Position numbers and translations under genes: made by a program
Part shown: one piece after another, positions 1-8,615 of the stretch
How positions within the stretch are numbered: the first letter of the stretch is position 1
Layout of the letters: every line of letters starts with the position of its first letter
Assembly (NCBI RefSeq): GCF_025397915.1
Contig: NZ_JALIDZ010000010.1
Coordinates: 62,001 to 126,000 of the forward strand
Direction: 5' to 3'
Length of the DNA stretch: 64,000 nucleotides
Origin: Microbaculum marinisediminis
Lineage (GTDB): Bacteria; Pseudomonadota; Alphaproteobacteria; Rhizobiales; Tepidamorphaceae
The notes under the pieces: generated by a model
What the model saw: only the letters and a program-made list of their open reading frames with translations
The model's database searches: none
Told to the model about the DNA's origin: nothing

Positions 1-619
1 CGACGATTTCTCCGTCCGTCGCGATCGACTGAAGGTTATTGCGGTCGATCAGCGTCTTGGCGATCGGCCCGCCCATCAGCGCGCCGACGATCAGGCCGAG
101 AGTCGCCGCCGCGATGCCGATCTCGCTGGCGGCCGGAAACCCGGTCTGCGCCTGGATTGTCGGGCCCCAGGCGATCGCCGTCCCGTGGCCGCCGATGAGC
201 GAGGCCGAGCCGATGAGCGTGCCGACAGGGGCGGGAAAGCCGAACAGGGTCGCGCCGAGGAGACCGATCACGTTCTGCAGGACGATGAACGCGAGCGTCA
301 TGACCAGCAGCAGCGCCAGCATGCGCCCGCCGGCGATCAGATCCGACAGGCGCGCGTTGAGCCCGATCGTCGTGAAGAAGAACACCAGCAGCTCGTCGCG
401 GGTCGAAAGATCGAAGACGGTCTCGATCCCGAACCAGGAATACACCACCCAGGTCGCCAGCGCCACGGCGATGCCGCCGGACACCGGCTCGGGGATGTTG
501 TAGTTGCGCAGAAACGCGACATGCCGCGTCAGGAAGGCGCCGAGGAAGAAGACGACGAAACCGATCGTGATGGCCAGGAAATCCGGGATGTCGAGGATCC
601 GGCTTTCGGGGCCAGTCAT
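1..619 (-). CDS. gltS: Sodium/glutamate symporter, GltS (ESS) family, 5' part only
   Basis: Reading the minus strand from ATG at 619, an open frame of 206 codons runs off the left edge, so only the N-terminal half is present. The product is hydrophobic with several membrane spans (about residues 12-36, 45-65, 75-90 and 100-135). The best recognition point is the segment GSASLIGGHGTAIAWGP near residue 160, which matches the conserved reentrant-loop region of ESS-family glutamate:Na+ symporters. Such carriers import glutamate with sodium across the inner membrane. The gene lies alone, back from a secreted phosphatase gene on the same strand with about 100 bases between them. The family call is firm; the substrate is inferred from the family. 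Confidence 0.82.
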   Translation of the reverse strand, partial: MTGPESRILDIPDFLAITIGFVVFFLGAFLTRHVAFLRNYNIPEPVSGGIAVALATWVVYSWFGIETVFDLSTRDELLVFFFTTIGLNARLSDLIAGGRMLALLLVMTLAFIVLQNVIGLLGATLFGFPAPVGTLIGSASLIGGHGTAIAWGPTIQAQTGFPAASEIGIAAATLGLIVGALMGGPIAKTLIDRNNLQSIATDGEIV

Positions 620-719
620 CGTGTTGGTGTCCTCGAATCCTGAGGGGGCGCAATCGCTTCGATCAGTGTGGGGGCGCCAGAGACGGCGATCAAGCCGGGA
701 AAGCCCGTGAGCGACGTCG

Positions 720-1214
720 TCAGGGCATGCGAAGATGGACGAAGGACGCAGCCGGGCCATCGGCAGCAACGACGACGTACATGTTGGCGTAGTCATCGGC
801 GGCAATGGGGGCGATCTCCGGCGCGCCCAGACGCTGCAGGATGGCCGGGATGGTTTCGGTATGCGCGACGACGAGAACCCTGTCTGCGGCGTGGTCAAAG
901 TCCAGAAGGTCCACGAGCCCCGTCACGTCAGCCATTGGAACTTCGGCGCGGTCGGCATCGAGCGACATGGCGATGATCTCGCCGGTTTCGCGGGACCGCG
1001 TCGCATCCGTGTTTATGACGATGTCGATGTCGGCGTTGCTGAGAAACGCGGCCCAGTCGTGGGCCCGCTTCCGTCCGGCATCGCTCAGGTGCGGGTCGGC
1101 GCCGGTGAACTCTTTTTCGGCATGCCTCATGACAAAAACCATCTCCTGCGCCTCGGCGGGAGAAAACGGCGCCAATGCCGCGAAGAGCGCCGCAGCGAGG
1201 ATCAAAGCTCTCAT
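720..1214 (-). CDS. Secreted histidine phosphatase superfamily protein
   Basis: The 164-residue product begins with a clear signal peptide (hydrophobic residues 3-17, probable cleavage after AEA near 22), so it should act in the periplasm. The mature part opens with MRHAEK (Arg30-His31), the phospho-accepting His motif of the phosphoglycerate-mutase-like superfamily in the SixA/RHAE form. A second Arg lies in TDATRSRETG, and the late catalytic His is in VVAHTETIP. At this size it resembles short SixA-like or secreted small-molecule phosphatases rather than true phosphoglycerate mutase. The substrate cannot be told. It stands alone, with 240 non-coding bases to the divergent DUF2585 gene. Confidence 0.82.
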   Translation of the reverse strand: MRALILAAALFAALAPFSPAEAQEMVFVMRHAEKEFTGADPHLSDAGRKRAHDWAAFLSNADIDIVINTDATRSRETGEIIAMSLDADRAEVPMADVTGLVDLLDFDHAADRVLVVAHTETIPAILQRLGAPEIAPIAADDYANMYVVVAADGPAASFVHLRMP

Positions 1215-1454
1215 GTCGGGGCCACTCCATCGTCTCTGGCAGGTGTCCTAGGCAGAGGTCTTGGGCAGACCTGGGCGAACCGGGATTCCATCCGACGTGA
1301 CGTCGCGATGCAAGCGCGGCGACTCAACCCGAATCGGCCAGCATCGCCAAGACGGCCCCGGTTTTCGTATGGTTGGGTTTCGTATCGTTCCGCGTGGAGC
1401 CCCTTTGGCTAAGGCCTGCATGCGCTTCGGATACCGGTGGGGGAGGCCCGACCC

Positions 1455-2012
1455 ATGACGACCCGCATCTGGTTCGCGCTGGCGGCCGGCTTCGTCGCCC
1501 TGCAGGGGATTGCGCTGCTGGCGCTGGGCCTTCCGCTGATCTGTACGTGCGGCCATCTGGATCTGTGGCACGGAAATCCGTCCGGCCCGGAGACGTCGCA
1601 GCACCTGACCGACTGGTACACCGTCACTCACCTCACGCATGGGATCGGGTTCTACCTTCTGCTGTGGCTCGCGGCGCCACGTATGTCGGTCGCGGCGCGG
1701 TTCGCGATCGCCGTCGGCCTGGAAGCGGGCTGGGAGGTCGTCGAGAACATGCCGTTCATCATGGAGCGCTATCGGCAGACCGCGCTCGCCCGCGGCTATT
1801 TCGGCGACAGCGTCGTGAATTCCGTGTTCGACACCGTGACGGCGGCGGTCGGCTTCGCGCTCGCGCGCATCCTGCCGGTCTGGACATCGATCGTCCTGGT
1901 GGTCGCCATCGAGTTGATCCTGGGCCTGGCCATACGCGACAACCTGACCCTCAATATCGTCCAGCTCATCTTCCAGAGCGATGCCATCTCGCGCTGGCAG
2001 GTCGGTGGCTGA
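1455..2012 (+). CDS. UPF0314/DUF2585 family membrane protein
   Basis: A 185-residue integral membrane protein with about five hydrophobic spans. Residues such as CTCGHLDLWHG and the WYTVTHLTHGIGFY stretch are typical of the UPF0314 (DUF2585) family, which is mostly alphaproteobacterial and has no established function. I chose the ATG at 1455 because GGGGGAGG lies a few bases upstream; an in-frame start 18 bases earlier would put that site inside the gene. The gene converges on the downstream thiamine-diphosphate enzyme gene, with 36 bases between the stops. A Cys-x-Cys near the N terminus and several His residues might bind metal, but this is only a suggestion. Confidence 0.8.
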   Translation: MTTRIWFALAAGFVALQGIALLALGLPLICTCGHLDLWHGNPSGPETSQHLTDWYTVTHLTHGIGFYLLLWLAAPRMSVAARFAIAVGLEAGWEVVENMPFIMERYRQTALARGYFGDSVVNSVFDTVTAAVGFALARILPVWTSIVLVVAIELILGLAIRDNLTLNIVQLIFQSDAISRWQVGG

Positions 2013-2048
2013 CCGAGGCCGATATCCGGCCAGCCTTCGCGACCGGGG

Positions 2049-3911
2049 TCAGCGCACCTTGCGCTGCCCGAAGGTCGGCTGCACCTCGGGTATCGGCGGC
2101 ATCTGCCACGTCCCGGTCACCGGAATGCCGGTGTCGCGGTTGACCATGACGTCGAGCACCGTCGGCACGCCGGATCGGATCGCCTCGGCATAGGCGTCGG
2201 CGAACTGGTCGGGATGATCGATGCGGATGCCGCGCGCGCCCATCGCCTCGGCCATGCGGGCGAAGTCCGGGTTCCAGAACTCTCCGGTCTTCTGGTTGAC
2301 GAAGCTGGTGCCGATCTCGCGGCCGTCGAGATAGGCCCGCTGCAGGTCGCGGATCGTGCCGATCGCGTAGTTGTTCTGCACCACCCAGACCGCCGGCAGG
2401 TCGTATTCGACGGCGGTCGCGACGGCGTGAGAGCACATCGAGAATCCGCCGTCGCCGCACAGCGTCACGCAGGGCGATCCGGGCCGGGCGAGCCGGGCGC
2501 CGAGCACGCCGTAGACGCCGAAGCCCATCGCCGCGAAGCCGCCGGCGGTCATGTGCGAGCCCGGCACCTTCGGCATCCAGTATTGCTCGGACCAGACCTG
2601 GCAGTTGCCGACGTCGTCGACCATGATCGTGTCGTGCGGCGACACCCGGTTCATGTCGGCCAGCATGCGGCGCGGCTCGATCGGCACCTCGCCGCTGCGC
2701 GCGTAGGGATCGCAGAAATTGCGCCAGTCCGCCTGCCAGGCCCGGATATCGCTGCGCCACGCGTCGCCGTCGGCAAGCTTCAGTCCCTTGCCGCGGGCGA
2801 TCCGAAGCGCCTGCTCGAGGAACTGCCGGGCGTCGGCTGTGATGCCGACCTCGACGGGATAGTTGCGGCCGATCTCGTTGGCGTCGATGTCCACCTGGAT
2901 GAGCTTCGTCGGCGGAATGCTGTAGACGTAGCCGGGTATCCACGACCCCGTGTGCAGGTCGTTGAAGCGCGCGCCGATCGCCAGGATCACGTCGGCGTTG
3001 CGGCAGGCTTCGGTCGCCGGGTACTCGCCCCAGACGCCGGCGACGCCGAGATGCAGCGGATGATCCGCCGGCATCGCGCCTTTTCCCATGAACGAGGTGT
3101 AGACGGGGATCTCCAGCTGCTCGGCGAGCGCCCTCAGTTCGTCGAAGGCGCGGGAAACGCGGATGCCGCCGCCGGCCAGGATCAGCGGTTTCTTGCTCTT
3201 GCACAGAATCTCGAGCGCCCGCTCGATCGTGTAGTCGGAGACGCCGTTGGCCCGATGCCCGGCGGGCGGCCCGCCGGCGGGCTCCGGCGTCGAGACCGGC
3301 GCCGTCTCGATATACAGGTCGTAGGGCATGTCGAAATGGACCGGCCCCGGCCGGCCCGTGCGCATCATCTGGAAGGCTTCCGGCAGGGCGGTCGTCAGCT
3401 CCTCCACCCGGCGGATGCGATAGGACTTCTTCACCACGGGCGTGAAGATCGAGGACATGTCGCCGTTGTAGCGGTAGTCGTCCTGCAGCGCGCCGCTGTT
3501 CACCTGGGTCGTCGGCACCTGGCCGGTGATCACGAAGAACGCCGAATTGTCGTAGAAGGCGTTCGCGACCGAGATCATCAGGTTCATCGGCCCGGGCCCA
3601 GTCGAGGCATAGACCGCGAGCGGCTGGCCGGTCAGCCGGAAGTAGACGTCGGCCATGAAACCGGCGCCCTGCTCGATGCGCGGCGAGATGTGCTTGATCC
3701 GGTCGGTGTGCTTGTAGATGCCGTCGAGAAGGCCGATCGCTCCGTGCCCGGCATAGCCGAGGATATAGGGAACCCGTTCCTTGACGAGATATTCGGCGAT
3801 GATGTCGGTGCCGCGCATCTCGTTGCTGCCCGGCATGCCCCGGTAGCTCGGCGTCGGCGAAACGAAGGTCGAAGAGTAGCCTGGCCCCTGGTAGCGGCTG
3901 CGTCCGTGCAT
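2049..3911 (-). CDS. Thiamine-diphosphate-dependent enzyme, acetolactate synthase-like
   Basis: A 620-residue protein with the three-domain layout of the acetolactate synthase / pyruvate oxidase family. The N-terminal PYR domain carries the catalytic Glu at about residue 80 (SPRIEQGAGFMADVY). The central domain is about residues 215-350. The C-terminal PP domain has the cofactor and metal motif starting CGDGG at about 485 and ending QNN near 513-514. The start at 3911 is supported by GGGAGGGAGG just upstream; an open frame extends 24 codons further without such a site. Having the catalytic Glu argues against glyoxylate carboligase. No small regulatory subunit is nearby, which argues against a biosynthetic IlvB role. 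The substrate is unresolved; decarboxylase, sulfoacetaldehyde acetyltransferase-like or another 2-oxoacid enzyme are all possible. Confidence 0.8.
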   Translation of the reverse strand: MHGRSRYQGPGYSSTFVSPTPSYRGMPGSNEMRGTDIIAEYLVKERVPYILGYAGHGAIGLLDGIYKHTDRIKHISPRIEQGAGFMADVYFRLTGQPLAVYASTGPGPMNLMISVANAFYDNSAFFVITGQVPTTQVNSGALQDDYRYNGDMSSIFTPVVKKSYRIRRVEELTTALPEAFQMMRTGRPGPVHFDMPYDLYIETAPVSTPEPAGGPPAGHRANGVSDYTIERALEILCKSKKPLILAGGGIRVSRAFDELRALAEQLEIPVYTSFMGKGAMPADHPLHLGVAGVWGEYPATEACRNADVILAIGARFNDLHTGSWIPGYVYSIPPTKLIQVDIDANEIGRNYPVEVGITADARQFLEQALRIARGKGLKLADGDAWRSDIRAWQADWRNFCDPYARSGEVPIEPRRMLADMNRVSPHDTIMVDDVGNCQVWSEQYWMPKVPGSHMTAGGFAAMGFGVYGVLGARLARPGSPCVTLCGDGGFSMCSHAVATAVEYDLPAVWVVQNNYAIGTIRDLQRAYLDGREIGTSFVNQKTGEFWNPDFARMAEAMGARGIRIDHPDQFADAYAEAIRSGVPTVLDVMVNRDTGIPVTGTWQMPPIPEVQPTFGQRKVR

Positions 3912-4035
3912 TCCTCCCTCCCGGTTCTTGGTGACCGCGATGCGTTGTGCAACGAGGCTACGCCCGAAGCCGGGAGGAGTCATCAGACAGTCGCGGGGGC
4001 CAGTCGCGCCTGAAAGCAGGGGCCGGCCGGCGCGG

Positions 4036-4383
4036 CTAGCCGTCGGTGGCGCCGGAGGGGGCGTCGCCGGAGGGGGCGTCGCCGGAGGGGCCGTCGCCGG
4101 ACGGTTCGCCGCGCACAGATTGGTCGATGTAGAGCAGGCGCGCGTGCGCGTTGGTGTTCAGCCGGTTCGCCGAGCACCAGCGCGAGAACGCCTTCGGGTC
4201 GATCGTCAGGCGCACCGTCGGACGGCCGCTGTCGCGCACCTTCTGTTCCAGGAATTCGGCGCGGTTGCGCCATGTCTCGTAGGATCGCGGCAACTGCGCC
4301 CGATCCGCCATGATCGCCAGAATGCGCTCGTAGTCGCGCCTCCGGTACCACGGTATTCCCACTGTGCTCTCCCCGCCCGCCAT
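4036..4383 (-). CDS. Small hypothetical protein with repetitive C-terminal tail
   Basis: A 115-residue protein I do not recognise. The first 90 residues are charged and look folded, with an IPWYRRRDYERIL start and a WCSANRLNTNAHARLLY stretch. The last 25 are a low-complexity tail made of the pentapeptide GDAPS/GDGPS repeated about four times and encoded by 15-bp tandem DNA repeats. The ATG at 4383 follows GGGGCAGGA on the minus strand, a reasonable ribosome site. There is no signal peptide or membrane span. It lies 124 bases upstream of the thiamine-diphosphate enzyme gene on the same strand and is divergent from rpe. The function is unknown. Confidence 0.6.
   Translation of the reverse strand: MAGGESTVGIPWYRRRDYERILAIMADRAQLPRSYETWRNRAEFLEQKVRDSGRPTVRLTIDPKAFSRWCSANRLNTNAHARLLYIDQSVRGEPSGDGPSGDAPSGDAPSGATDG
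4051..4105. repeat. 15-bp tandem repeats encoding a GDAPS tail
   Basis: Two exact copies of a 15-bp unit (gccggagggggcgtc) are followed by one copy with a single change and a partial, more diverged fourth. They lie in frame in the C-terminal end of the small hypothetical gene, so copy-number change would lengthen or shorten the tail by five residues without frameshift. Confidence 0.85.
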
Positions 4384-4580
4384 GAATCCTGCCCCTTCGT
4401 TAGCCCGCCATGATGCCGGCCGGTGACGAGTTTCGCCACGCTATTTCGCGGGGTGTGGATATCTTGCGGCAATCGGCGCCCGCCGGATGCGGGGTAGGGA
4501 TGCCGGCCGGTATTTCGGCGCCGTGTCTTGATTTCGCCGCCGCCGCATGGCTCTAGGAGCGGATCACAAGAGGAGTAGCC

Positions 4581-5249
4581 ATGGCCGAGCCATTGATTGC
4601 ACCGTCGATCCTGTCGGCGGATTTCGCCCGTTTGGGCGCCGAGGTTGAAGACGTCGTCGCCGCCGGCGCCGACTGGATCCATGTCGACGTCATGGACGGA
4701 CACTTCGTCCCGAACATCACCATCGGACCGCTGATCGTGCAGGCGTTGCGCCCCGTCACCGACAAGGTGCTCGATACGCACCTGATGATCGCGCCGGCCG
4801 ATCCCTATCTCCAGGCCTTCGCCGAGGCCGGCTCCGATATCATCACCATCCACGCCGAGGCCGGCCCGCACCTGGACCGGTCGATGCGGGCTATCCGCGC
4901 GCTGGGCAAGAAAGCCGGCGTGTCGCTGACGCCGTCGACGCCGGAATCGGCCATCGAATACGTGCTCGACACGGTCGACCTGATCCTCGTCATGACGGTC
5001 AATCCGGGCTTCGGCGGACAGTCTTTCCTGCCCTCGCAGCTCCCCAAGATCCGGAAGATCCGCAAAATGATCGGAGACCGCGACATCCGCTTGCAGGTCG
5101 ATGGCGGCGTCTCTCCGCAGACCGCCCGCGATGTCGTCGCGGCCGGGGCGGACGTCCTCGTCGCCGGTTCCGCCGTCTTCAAGGGGGACGGCGTTGACGC
5201 GTACAGGAAAAACATTGTTGCCATCAAGGAGGCCGCATCCCGACCTTGA
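4581..5249 (+). CDS. rpe: Ribulose-phosphate 3-epimerase
   Basis: This 222-residue (beta/alpha)8 enzyme interconverts ribulose 5-phosphate and xylulose 5-phosphate in the cytoplasm (pentose phosphate and Calvin pathways). It shows the family start APSILSADF, the metal-binding and catalytic [12 protein letters not shown] segment (Asp36), VNPGFGGQ, and the second catalytic Asp in VDGGVSP near residue 177. The length is normal. AAGAGGAG precedes the ATG. It sits ahead of an ABC importer operon on the same strand with about 90 bases between, and nothing links the two functionally. Confidence 0.95.
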   Translation: MAEPLIAPSILSADFARLGAEVEDVVAAGADWIHVDVMDGHFVPNITIGPLIVQALRPVTDKVLDTHLMIAPADPYLQAFAEAGSDIITIHAEAGPHLDRSMRAIRALGKKAGVSLTPSTPESAIEYVLDTVDLILVMTVNPGFGGQSFLPSQLPKIRKIRKMIGDRDIRLQVDGGVSPQTARDVVAAGADVLVAGSAVFKGDGVDAYRKNIVAIKEAASRP

Positions 5250-5274
5250 ACCTCTGGGAAAACAGCGGCATTGT

Positions 5275-5325
5275 TTAGGTGGACCAATAAAAACGGCACA
5301 CAAGTGCCGTGCCTACGTCACCTAA
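5275..5325 (+). promoter_or_regulatory. Nested inverted repeats in the leader of the ABC importer operon
   Basis: An inner hairpin CGGCAC-acaa-GTGCCG (5294-5309) is enclosed by a matching outer pair TTAGGTG (5275-5281) and CACCTAA (5319-5325). The outer right arm ends directly on the ribosome-binding site AAGGGGAGG of the binding-protein gene. The RNA could therefore fold so that it affects access to that site, or the DNA could be an operator. No protein or ligand is known. Confidence 0.4.
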
Positions 5326-5339
5326 GGGGAGGAAATACA

Positions 5340-6554
5340 ATGCGAATATTTCCCACTTTGACAATCGCCGCCGCCGGACTGGTCGCGTTCGGCGGTGCCG
5401 CGTTCGCCCAGGACACCATAACGCTCGGGTCCGCGGTGTCGCTGACCGGCAACTACTCGACCAACGGCGAGCATACGCAGCGCGGCTACGATCTCGCGGT
5501 CGAGAAGATCAACGAGGCCGGCGGGATCAAGGTCGGCGACAAGACCTACAAGCTCGAGGTGAAGTACTACGACGACGAGTCGACCCCGGCGCGCGGCGCC
5601 GAACTCGCCGAACGTCTGGTCAAGCAGGACGGGATCAAGCTGATCCTCGGCCCCTACGGCTCCGGTCTCACCAAGGCCGTGGCGCCGGTGACGGAAGAAC
5701 TGCAGGTGCCGATGGTCGAGGCCAACGGCGCGTCCCGGTCGCTGTTCACCAACGGCTGGAAATACATCTTCGCCACCCTGTCGACGTCCGAGCAGTACCT
5801 GGCGAGCGCGATCGCCCTGGCGGCCGAGAACGCGGAAGCGCTCGGCAAGAAGCCCGAGGAGATCAAGGTCGCGGTCGTGGTCGAGAACGATCCGTTCAGC
5901 GCCGACGTGCGCGCGGGCGTGCTCGACGACATGAAGAAGTACGGCATGCAGCTCGTCATCGACGATCAGTTCCCGCGCGAGCTGAACGACATGTCGGCGA
6001 CGCTGACCAAGGTGAAGGCGCTGAAGCCCGACGTCCTGATCGTCTCCGGCCACTCCAAGGGTGCCGCGACCGGCATCCGCCAGGTCAGCGAGCAGAAGGT
6101 ATATGTGCCGATCCTGGCGATGACCCACTGCGATTCCGCCGACATCATCGGCAATTTCGGGGTGGCGTCGGAATACACGCTGTGCGCCACGCAATGGGCG
6201 CCGACCCTGTCCTACAAGGACGACCTGTTCGGCTCGGCGGCGGACTACGCCAAGACCTTCGAGGCGAAGTACGGATACGCCCCGCCGTATCAGGCGGCCG
6301 AGTCCTCGGCGGCGGTGCAGGTCTTCGCCGATGCGCTCGAACGGGCCGGCTCGACCGATCCGAAGGCCGTGCGCGACGCGCTCGCGGCAACCGACATCGA
6401 GACCTTCTACGGCAAGATCAAGTTCGACGAGACCGGCAAGAACATCGCCAAGCCGATGGCGCTGTATCAGGTGCTGGACGGCGAATACAAGATCGTCGCC
6501 CCGAGCGCCGTCGCCGAGACCAAGGCGGTGATCCCGCGGCCGGCGATGAACTGA
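5340..6554 (+). CDS. ABC importer periplasmic binding protein, branched-chain amino acid type
   Basis: A 404-residue binding protein of the type-1 periplasmic (leucine/amide-binding) fold. The start at 5340 follows AAGGGGAGG and gives a signal peptide (MRIFPTLTIAAAGLVAFGGAAFAQ, cleaved before DTITLG). The mature start DTITLGSAVSLTGNYSTNG and the YYDDESTPARGAELAERLV stretch are typical of the LivJ-like family. It is the first gene of a five-gene importer. Real ligands of this family vary (branched-chain amino acids, amides, urea, aromatic acids), so no specific substrate is claimed. The gene is followed by a 16-bp perfect hairpin that probably sets its mRNA level apart from the permeases. Confidence 0.9.
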   Translation: MRIFPTLTIAAAGLVAFGGAAFAQDTITLGSAVSLTGNYSTNGEHTQRGYDLAVEKINEAGGIKVGDKTYKLEVKYYDDESTPARGAELAERLVKQDGIKLILGPYGSGLTKAVAPVTEELQVPMVEANGASRSLFTNGWKYIFATLSTSEQYLASAIALAAENAEALGKKPEEIKVAVVVENDPFSADVRAGVLDDMKKYGMQLVIDDQFPRELNDMSATLTKVKALKPDVLIVSGHSKGAATGIRQVSEQKVYVPILAMTHCDSADIIGNFGVASEYTLCATQWAPTLSYKDDLFGSAADYAKTFEAKYGYAPPYQAAESSAAVQVFADALERAGSTDPKAVRDALAATDIETFYGKIKFDETGKNIAKPMALYQVLDGEYKIVAPSAVAETKAVIPRPAMN

Positions 6555-6567
6555 CCGGACACCCAAG

Positions 6568-6610
6568 GCACGGCTCCGGGGCGGGGGGAAACGACGCCCC
6601 GGAGCCGTGC
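6568..6610 (+). terminator. Strong intercistronic stem-loop after the binding-protein gene
   Basis: The arms 6568-6583 (GCACGGCTCCGGGGCG) and 6595-6610 are perfect reverse complements of 16 bp, with an 11-base loop (6584-6594). No T-run follows, so it is not a classic terminator. In ABC operons such a hairpin after the binding-protein gene usually protects the upstream mRNA from 3' exonucleases or partly stops transcription. That would give more binding protein than membrane subunits. Confidence 0.75.
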
Positions 6611-6654
6611 AATTCGCCTACGACAATAAACAGTCTTCCAGGACGGGGCGGGTC

Positions 6655-7557
6655 GTGTTCGACAACCTGATGATACTGTTCCAGGCTCCGGTGATCACCG
6701 TGGACCTGGTCCTCAACGGACTTCTGCTCGGGGCGATCTTCGCGCTCGCGGCATACGGGATGGCGCTCGTCTGGGGGGTGATGAGCATCATCAACATCGC
6801 CCAGGGCGAGTTCGTCATGCTCGGCGGCTATGTCGCCGTGATGATGTACTGGGGCGGCATCCATCCCTTGCTGGCCGTGCCGGTCGCCGCGGTCGTGATG
6901 TTCATCGTCGGATGGGCGCTCTATCGCGCGGTGATATTCCGCGTCGTCGACCGCGACCTGTTCGTCTCGATCCTGGCCACCTTCGGCCTGTCGATCCTCC
7001 TGCAGCAGCTGATGAATACGGCCTTCAGCGGCAACGTGCAGATCGCGGAAGCCGGGCTCGGCACCGTGTTCCTGTTCGACGGGCTCGTCACCTTGTCGGA
7101 AATCAAGGTCGTCGCCTTCGTGCTCGCCATCGTGGTCGGCGGCTGCATGGTGGTCTTCCTGAAGCGCTCGCGCATGGGCCAGGCGATCCGCGCCACGGCC
7201 CAGAACGCCCGGGCCGCCCGCGTGATGGGCATCAACACCGACCGGGTCTATGCCGTCACCTACGGGCTCAACGCGGCGATCTGCGGGTCGTGCGGCGCGC
7301 TGGTGGCGATGGCCTACAACATCCATCCCTATATCGGGCTGCCCTATACCATCCGTTCCTTCATGATCGTCGTCGTCGCGGGGCTGGGCAACTTCGCGGG
7401 CGTCATCCTCGCCGGGCTCGGGCTCGGCGCGGCGGAGAACATCGCCGGCTTCGTCCTCGGTGCCCAGTATCAGCTCGCCTTCGTCTTCGCGCTTCTCGTC
7501 GTCGTGCTGGTATGGCGCAACTGGCGGCTGGCGGCCAAGCGGCAGTACCTCAAATGA
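6655..7557 (+). CDS. livH: ABC importer permease, LivH type
   Basis: A hydrophobic permease of about 300 residues with eight or more spans. Family landmarks are VLNGLLLGAIFALAAYGMALVWGVM, NIAQGEFVMLGGY and the cytoplasmic loop R(A)TAQNARAARVMGI near residue 185 that contacts the ATPases. The start is uncertain. A GTG at 6607 falls inside the right arm of a strong hairpin and lacks a ribosome site, so I disfavour it. The GTG at 6655 follows GGACGGGGCGGG, and an ATG at 6670 is also possible. The stop overlaps the ATG of the next permease gene by three bases of an ATGA, indicating coupled translation. Confidence 0.88.
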   Translation: MFDNLMILFQAPVITVDLVLNGLLLGAIFALAAYGMALVWGVMSIINIAQGEFVMLGGYVAVMMYWGGIHPLLAVPVAAVVMFIVGWALYRAVIFRVVDRDLFVSILATFGLSILLQQLMNTAFSGNVQIAEAGLGTVFLFDGLVTLSEIKVVAFVLAIVVGGCMVVFLKRSRMGQAIRATAQNARAARVMGINTDRVYAVTYGLNAAICGSCGALVAMAYNIHPYIGLPYTIRSFMIVVVAGLGNFAGVILAGLGLGAAENIAGFVLGAQYQLAFVFALLVVVLVWRNWRLAAKRQYLK

Positions 7558-8615
7558 ATGTCGGCGCCAGCAGACTGCTGGGCTACGCGGCGCTGCTGGC
7601 GATCGGCGCCGCCGCCCCGTACCTGTTCCCGAACTATCAGTCGCAGATGGCCGAGCTCTGGCTGTTCATCGTCTTCGCCCTGACCTGGGATCTGGTCGGC
7701 GGGCAGATGGGCTACAACTCGTTCGGCAACGTCGTCTTCATCGGCGTCGGCATGTATGTCTGCGCGATCACCCAGGTCGGCCTGTTCTACTCGGTTGCCG
7801 AGTACAACGCGGCCAAGGGCGGCGGCCAGACGGTCTTCACCTTCGACGTCGCCCAGTATCTCGAAGGCCTGGCGCTGGGGCTGCCGCTGGCCGCCGTCTC
7901 CGCCGGCATCGTCGCCGCGATCCTCGGCTCCGCGGTGCTCGGCATGCGCGGCCACTATTTCGCGATCTGCACGCTGGGCCTCGGGGTCGCGGCCGGGCAG
8001 ATCGCCAACGGCTGGGAGTGGATCGGGGCCGGCTCCGGCATGGTCGTGCCCCACGCGCCGTCCGGCATCGGCGACACGGCCCGCTTCTACTACTATTTCG
8101 CCTTCGTGCTCGCCGTGATCACCTTCATCGTGGTCGCCTGGCTCTACACGACCCGTTTCGGCCTCGCCATCAACGCCATCCGCGACGACGAGGACAAGGC
8201 CGAGGCGATGGGCCTGCCGACCACCCGCATCAAGGTCTCCGCCTGGGTCATCTCCGCGCTGTTCCTCGGCGTCGCCGGCGGCATCCTCGGCAACCTGAAG
8301 CGCTTCATCGACCCGATCGAGGTCGCCTTCGCCGGCGCCACCTTCGGCGTCTGGATGGTGCTGATGGCCATCCTCGGCGGCAAGGGCACGCTGTGGGGGC
8401 CGGTGATCGGCGCGGTCGTCTTCCAGGTCCTGAAGGAGGTCTTCTGGACCTACCTGCTCGGCTGGCAGCGCGTGGCGCTGGGCCTGATGATCGTGCTCAT
8501 CGTCGTGTTTTTCCCGCAGGGCATCCTCGGCTTCCTGCGCGATCGTTTCCCCGAGCGCTTCGGCCACAAGGTCGATCCGGCGCTGGCGCGCGGGGCAGGG
8601 GGGGCGGCCGAATGA
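7554..8615 (+). CDS. livM: ABC importer permease, LivM type
   Basis: A 353-residue second permease subunit of the same importer, with about ten hydrophobic spans. The LivM signature is the segment FALTWDLVGGQMGYNSFGNVVFIGVGMY, and the ATPase-contact loop is AINAIRDDEDKAEAMGL near residue 210. It starts within an ATGA overlap with the LivH gene and ends in another ATGA overlap with the LivG gene. It should pair with LivH to form the membrane channel. A loop of about 30 residues near 75-105 (EYNAAKGGGQTVFTFD) is longer than I expect for LivM and may face the periplasm. Confidence 0.92.
   Translation: MNVGASRLLGYAALLAIGAAAPYLFPNYQSQMAELWLFIVFALTWDLVGGQMGYNSFGNVVFIGVGMYVCAITQVGLFYSVAEYNAAKGGGQTVFTFDVAQYLEGLALGLPLAAVSAGIVAAILGSAVLGMRGHYFAICTLGLGVAAGQIANGWEWIGAGSGMVVPHAPSGIGDTARFYYYFAFVLAVITFIVVAWLYTTRFGLAINAIRDDEDKAEAMGLPTTRIKVSAWVISALFLGVAGGILGNLKRFIDPIEVAFAGATFGVWMVLMAILGGKGTLWGPVIGAVVFQVLKEVFWTYLLGWQRVALGLMIVLIVVFFPQGILGFLRDRFPERFGHKVDPALARGAGGAAE

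Noticed and set aside
1215-1454. Possible small gene between the phosphatase and DUF2585 genes
   Set aside because: Short frames here lack ribosome sites and family features; it is better read as a divergent promoter region.
2214-4013. A 599-codon plus-strand open frame opposite the thiamine-diphosphate enzyme
   Set aside because: Same kind of shadow; the minus-strand product has complete cofactor motifs and a good ribosome site.
6568-6610. Hairpin as a full rho-independent terminator
   Set aside because: No T-run follows and the downstream permease genes clearly belong to the same importer.
6607-6654. GTG 6607 as start of livH
   Set aside because: The codon is buried in the hairpin stem, and the extra residues are polar, unlike LivH N termini.
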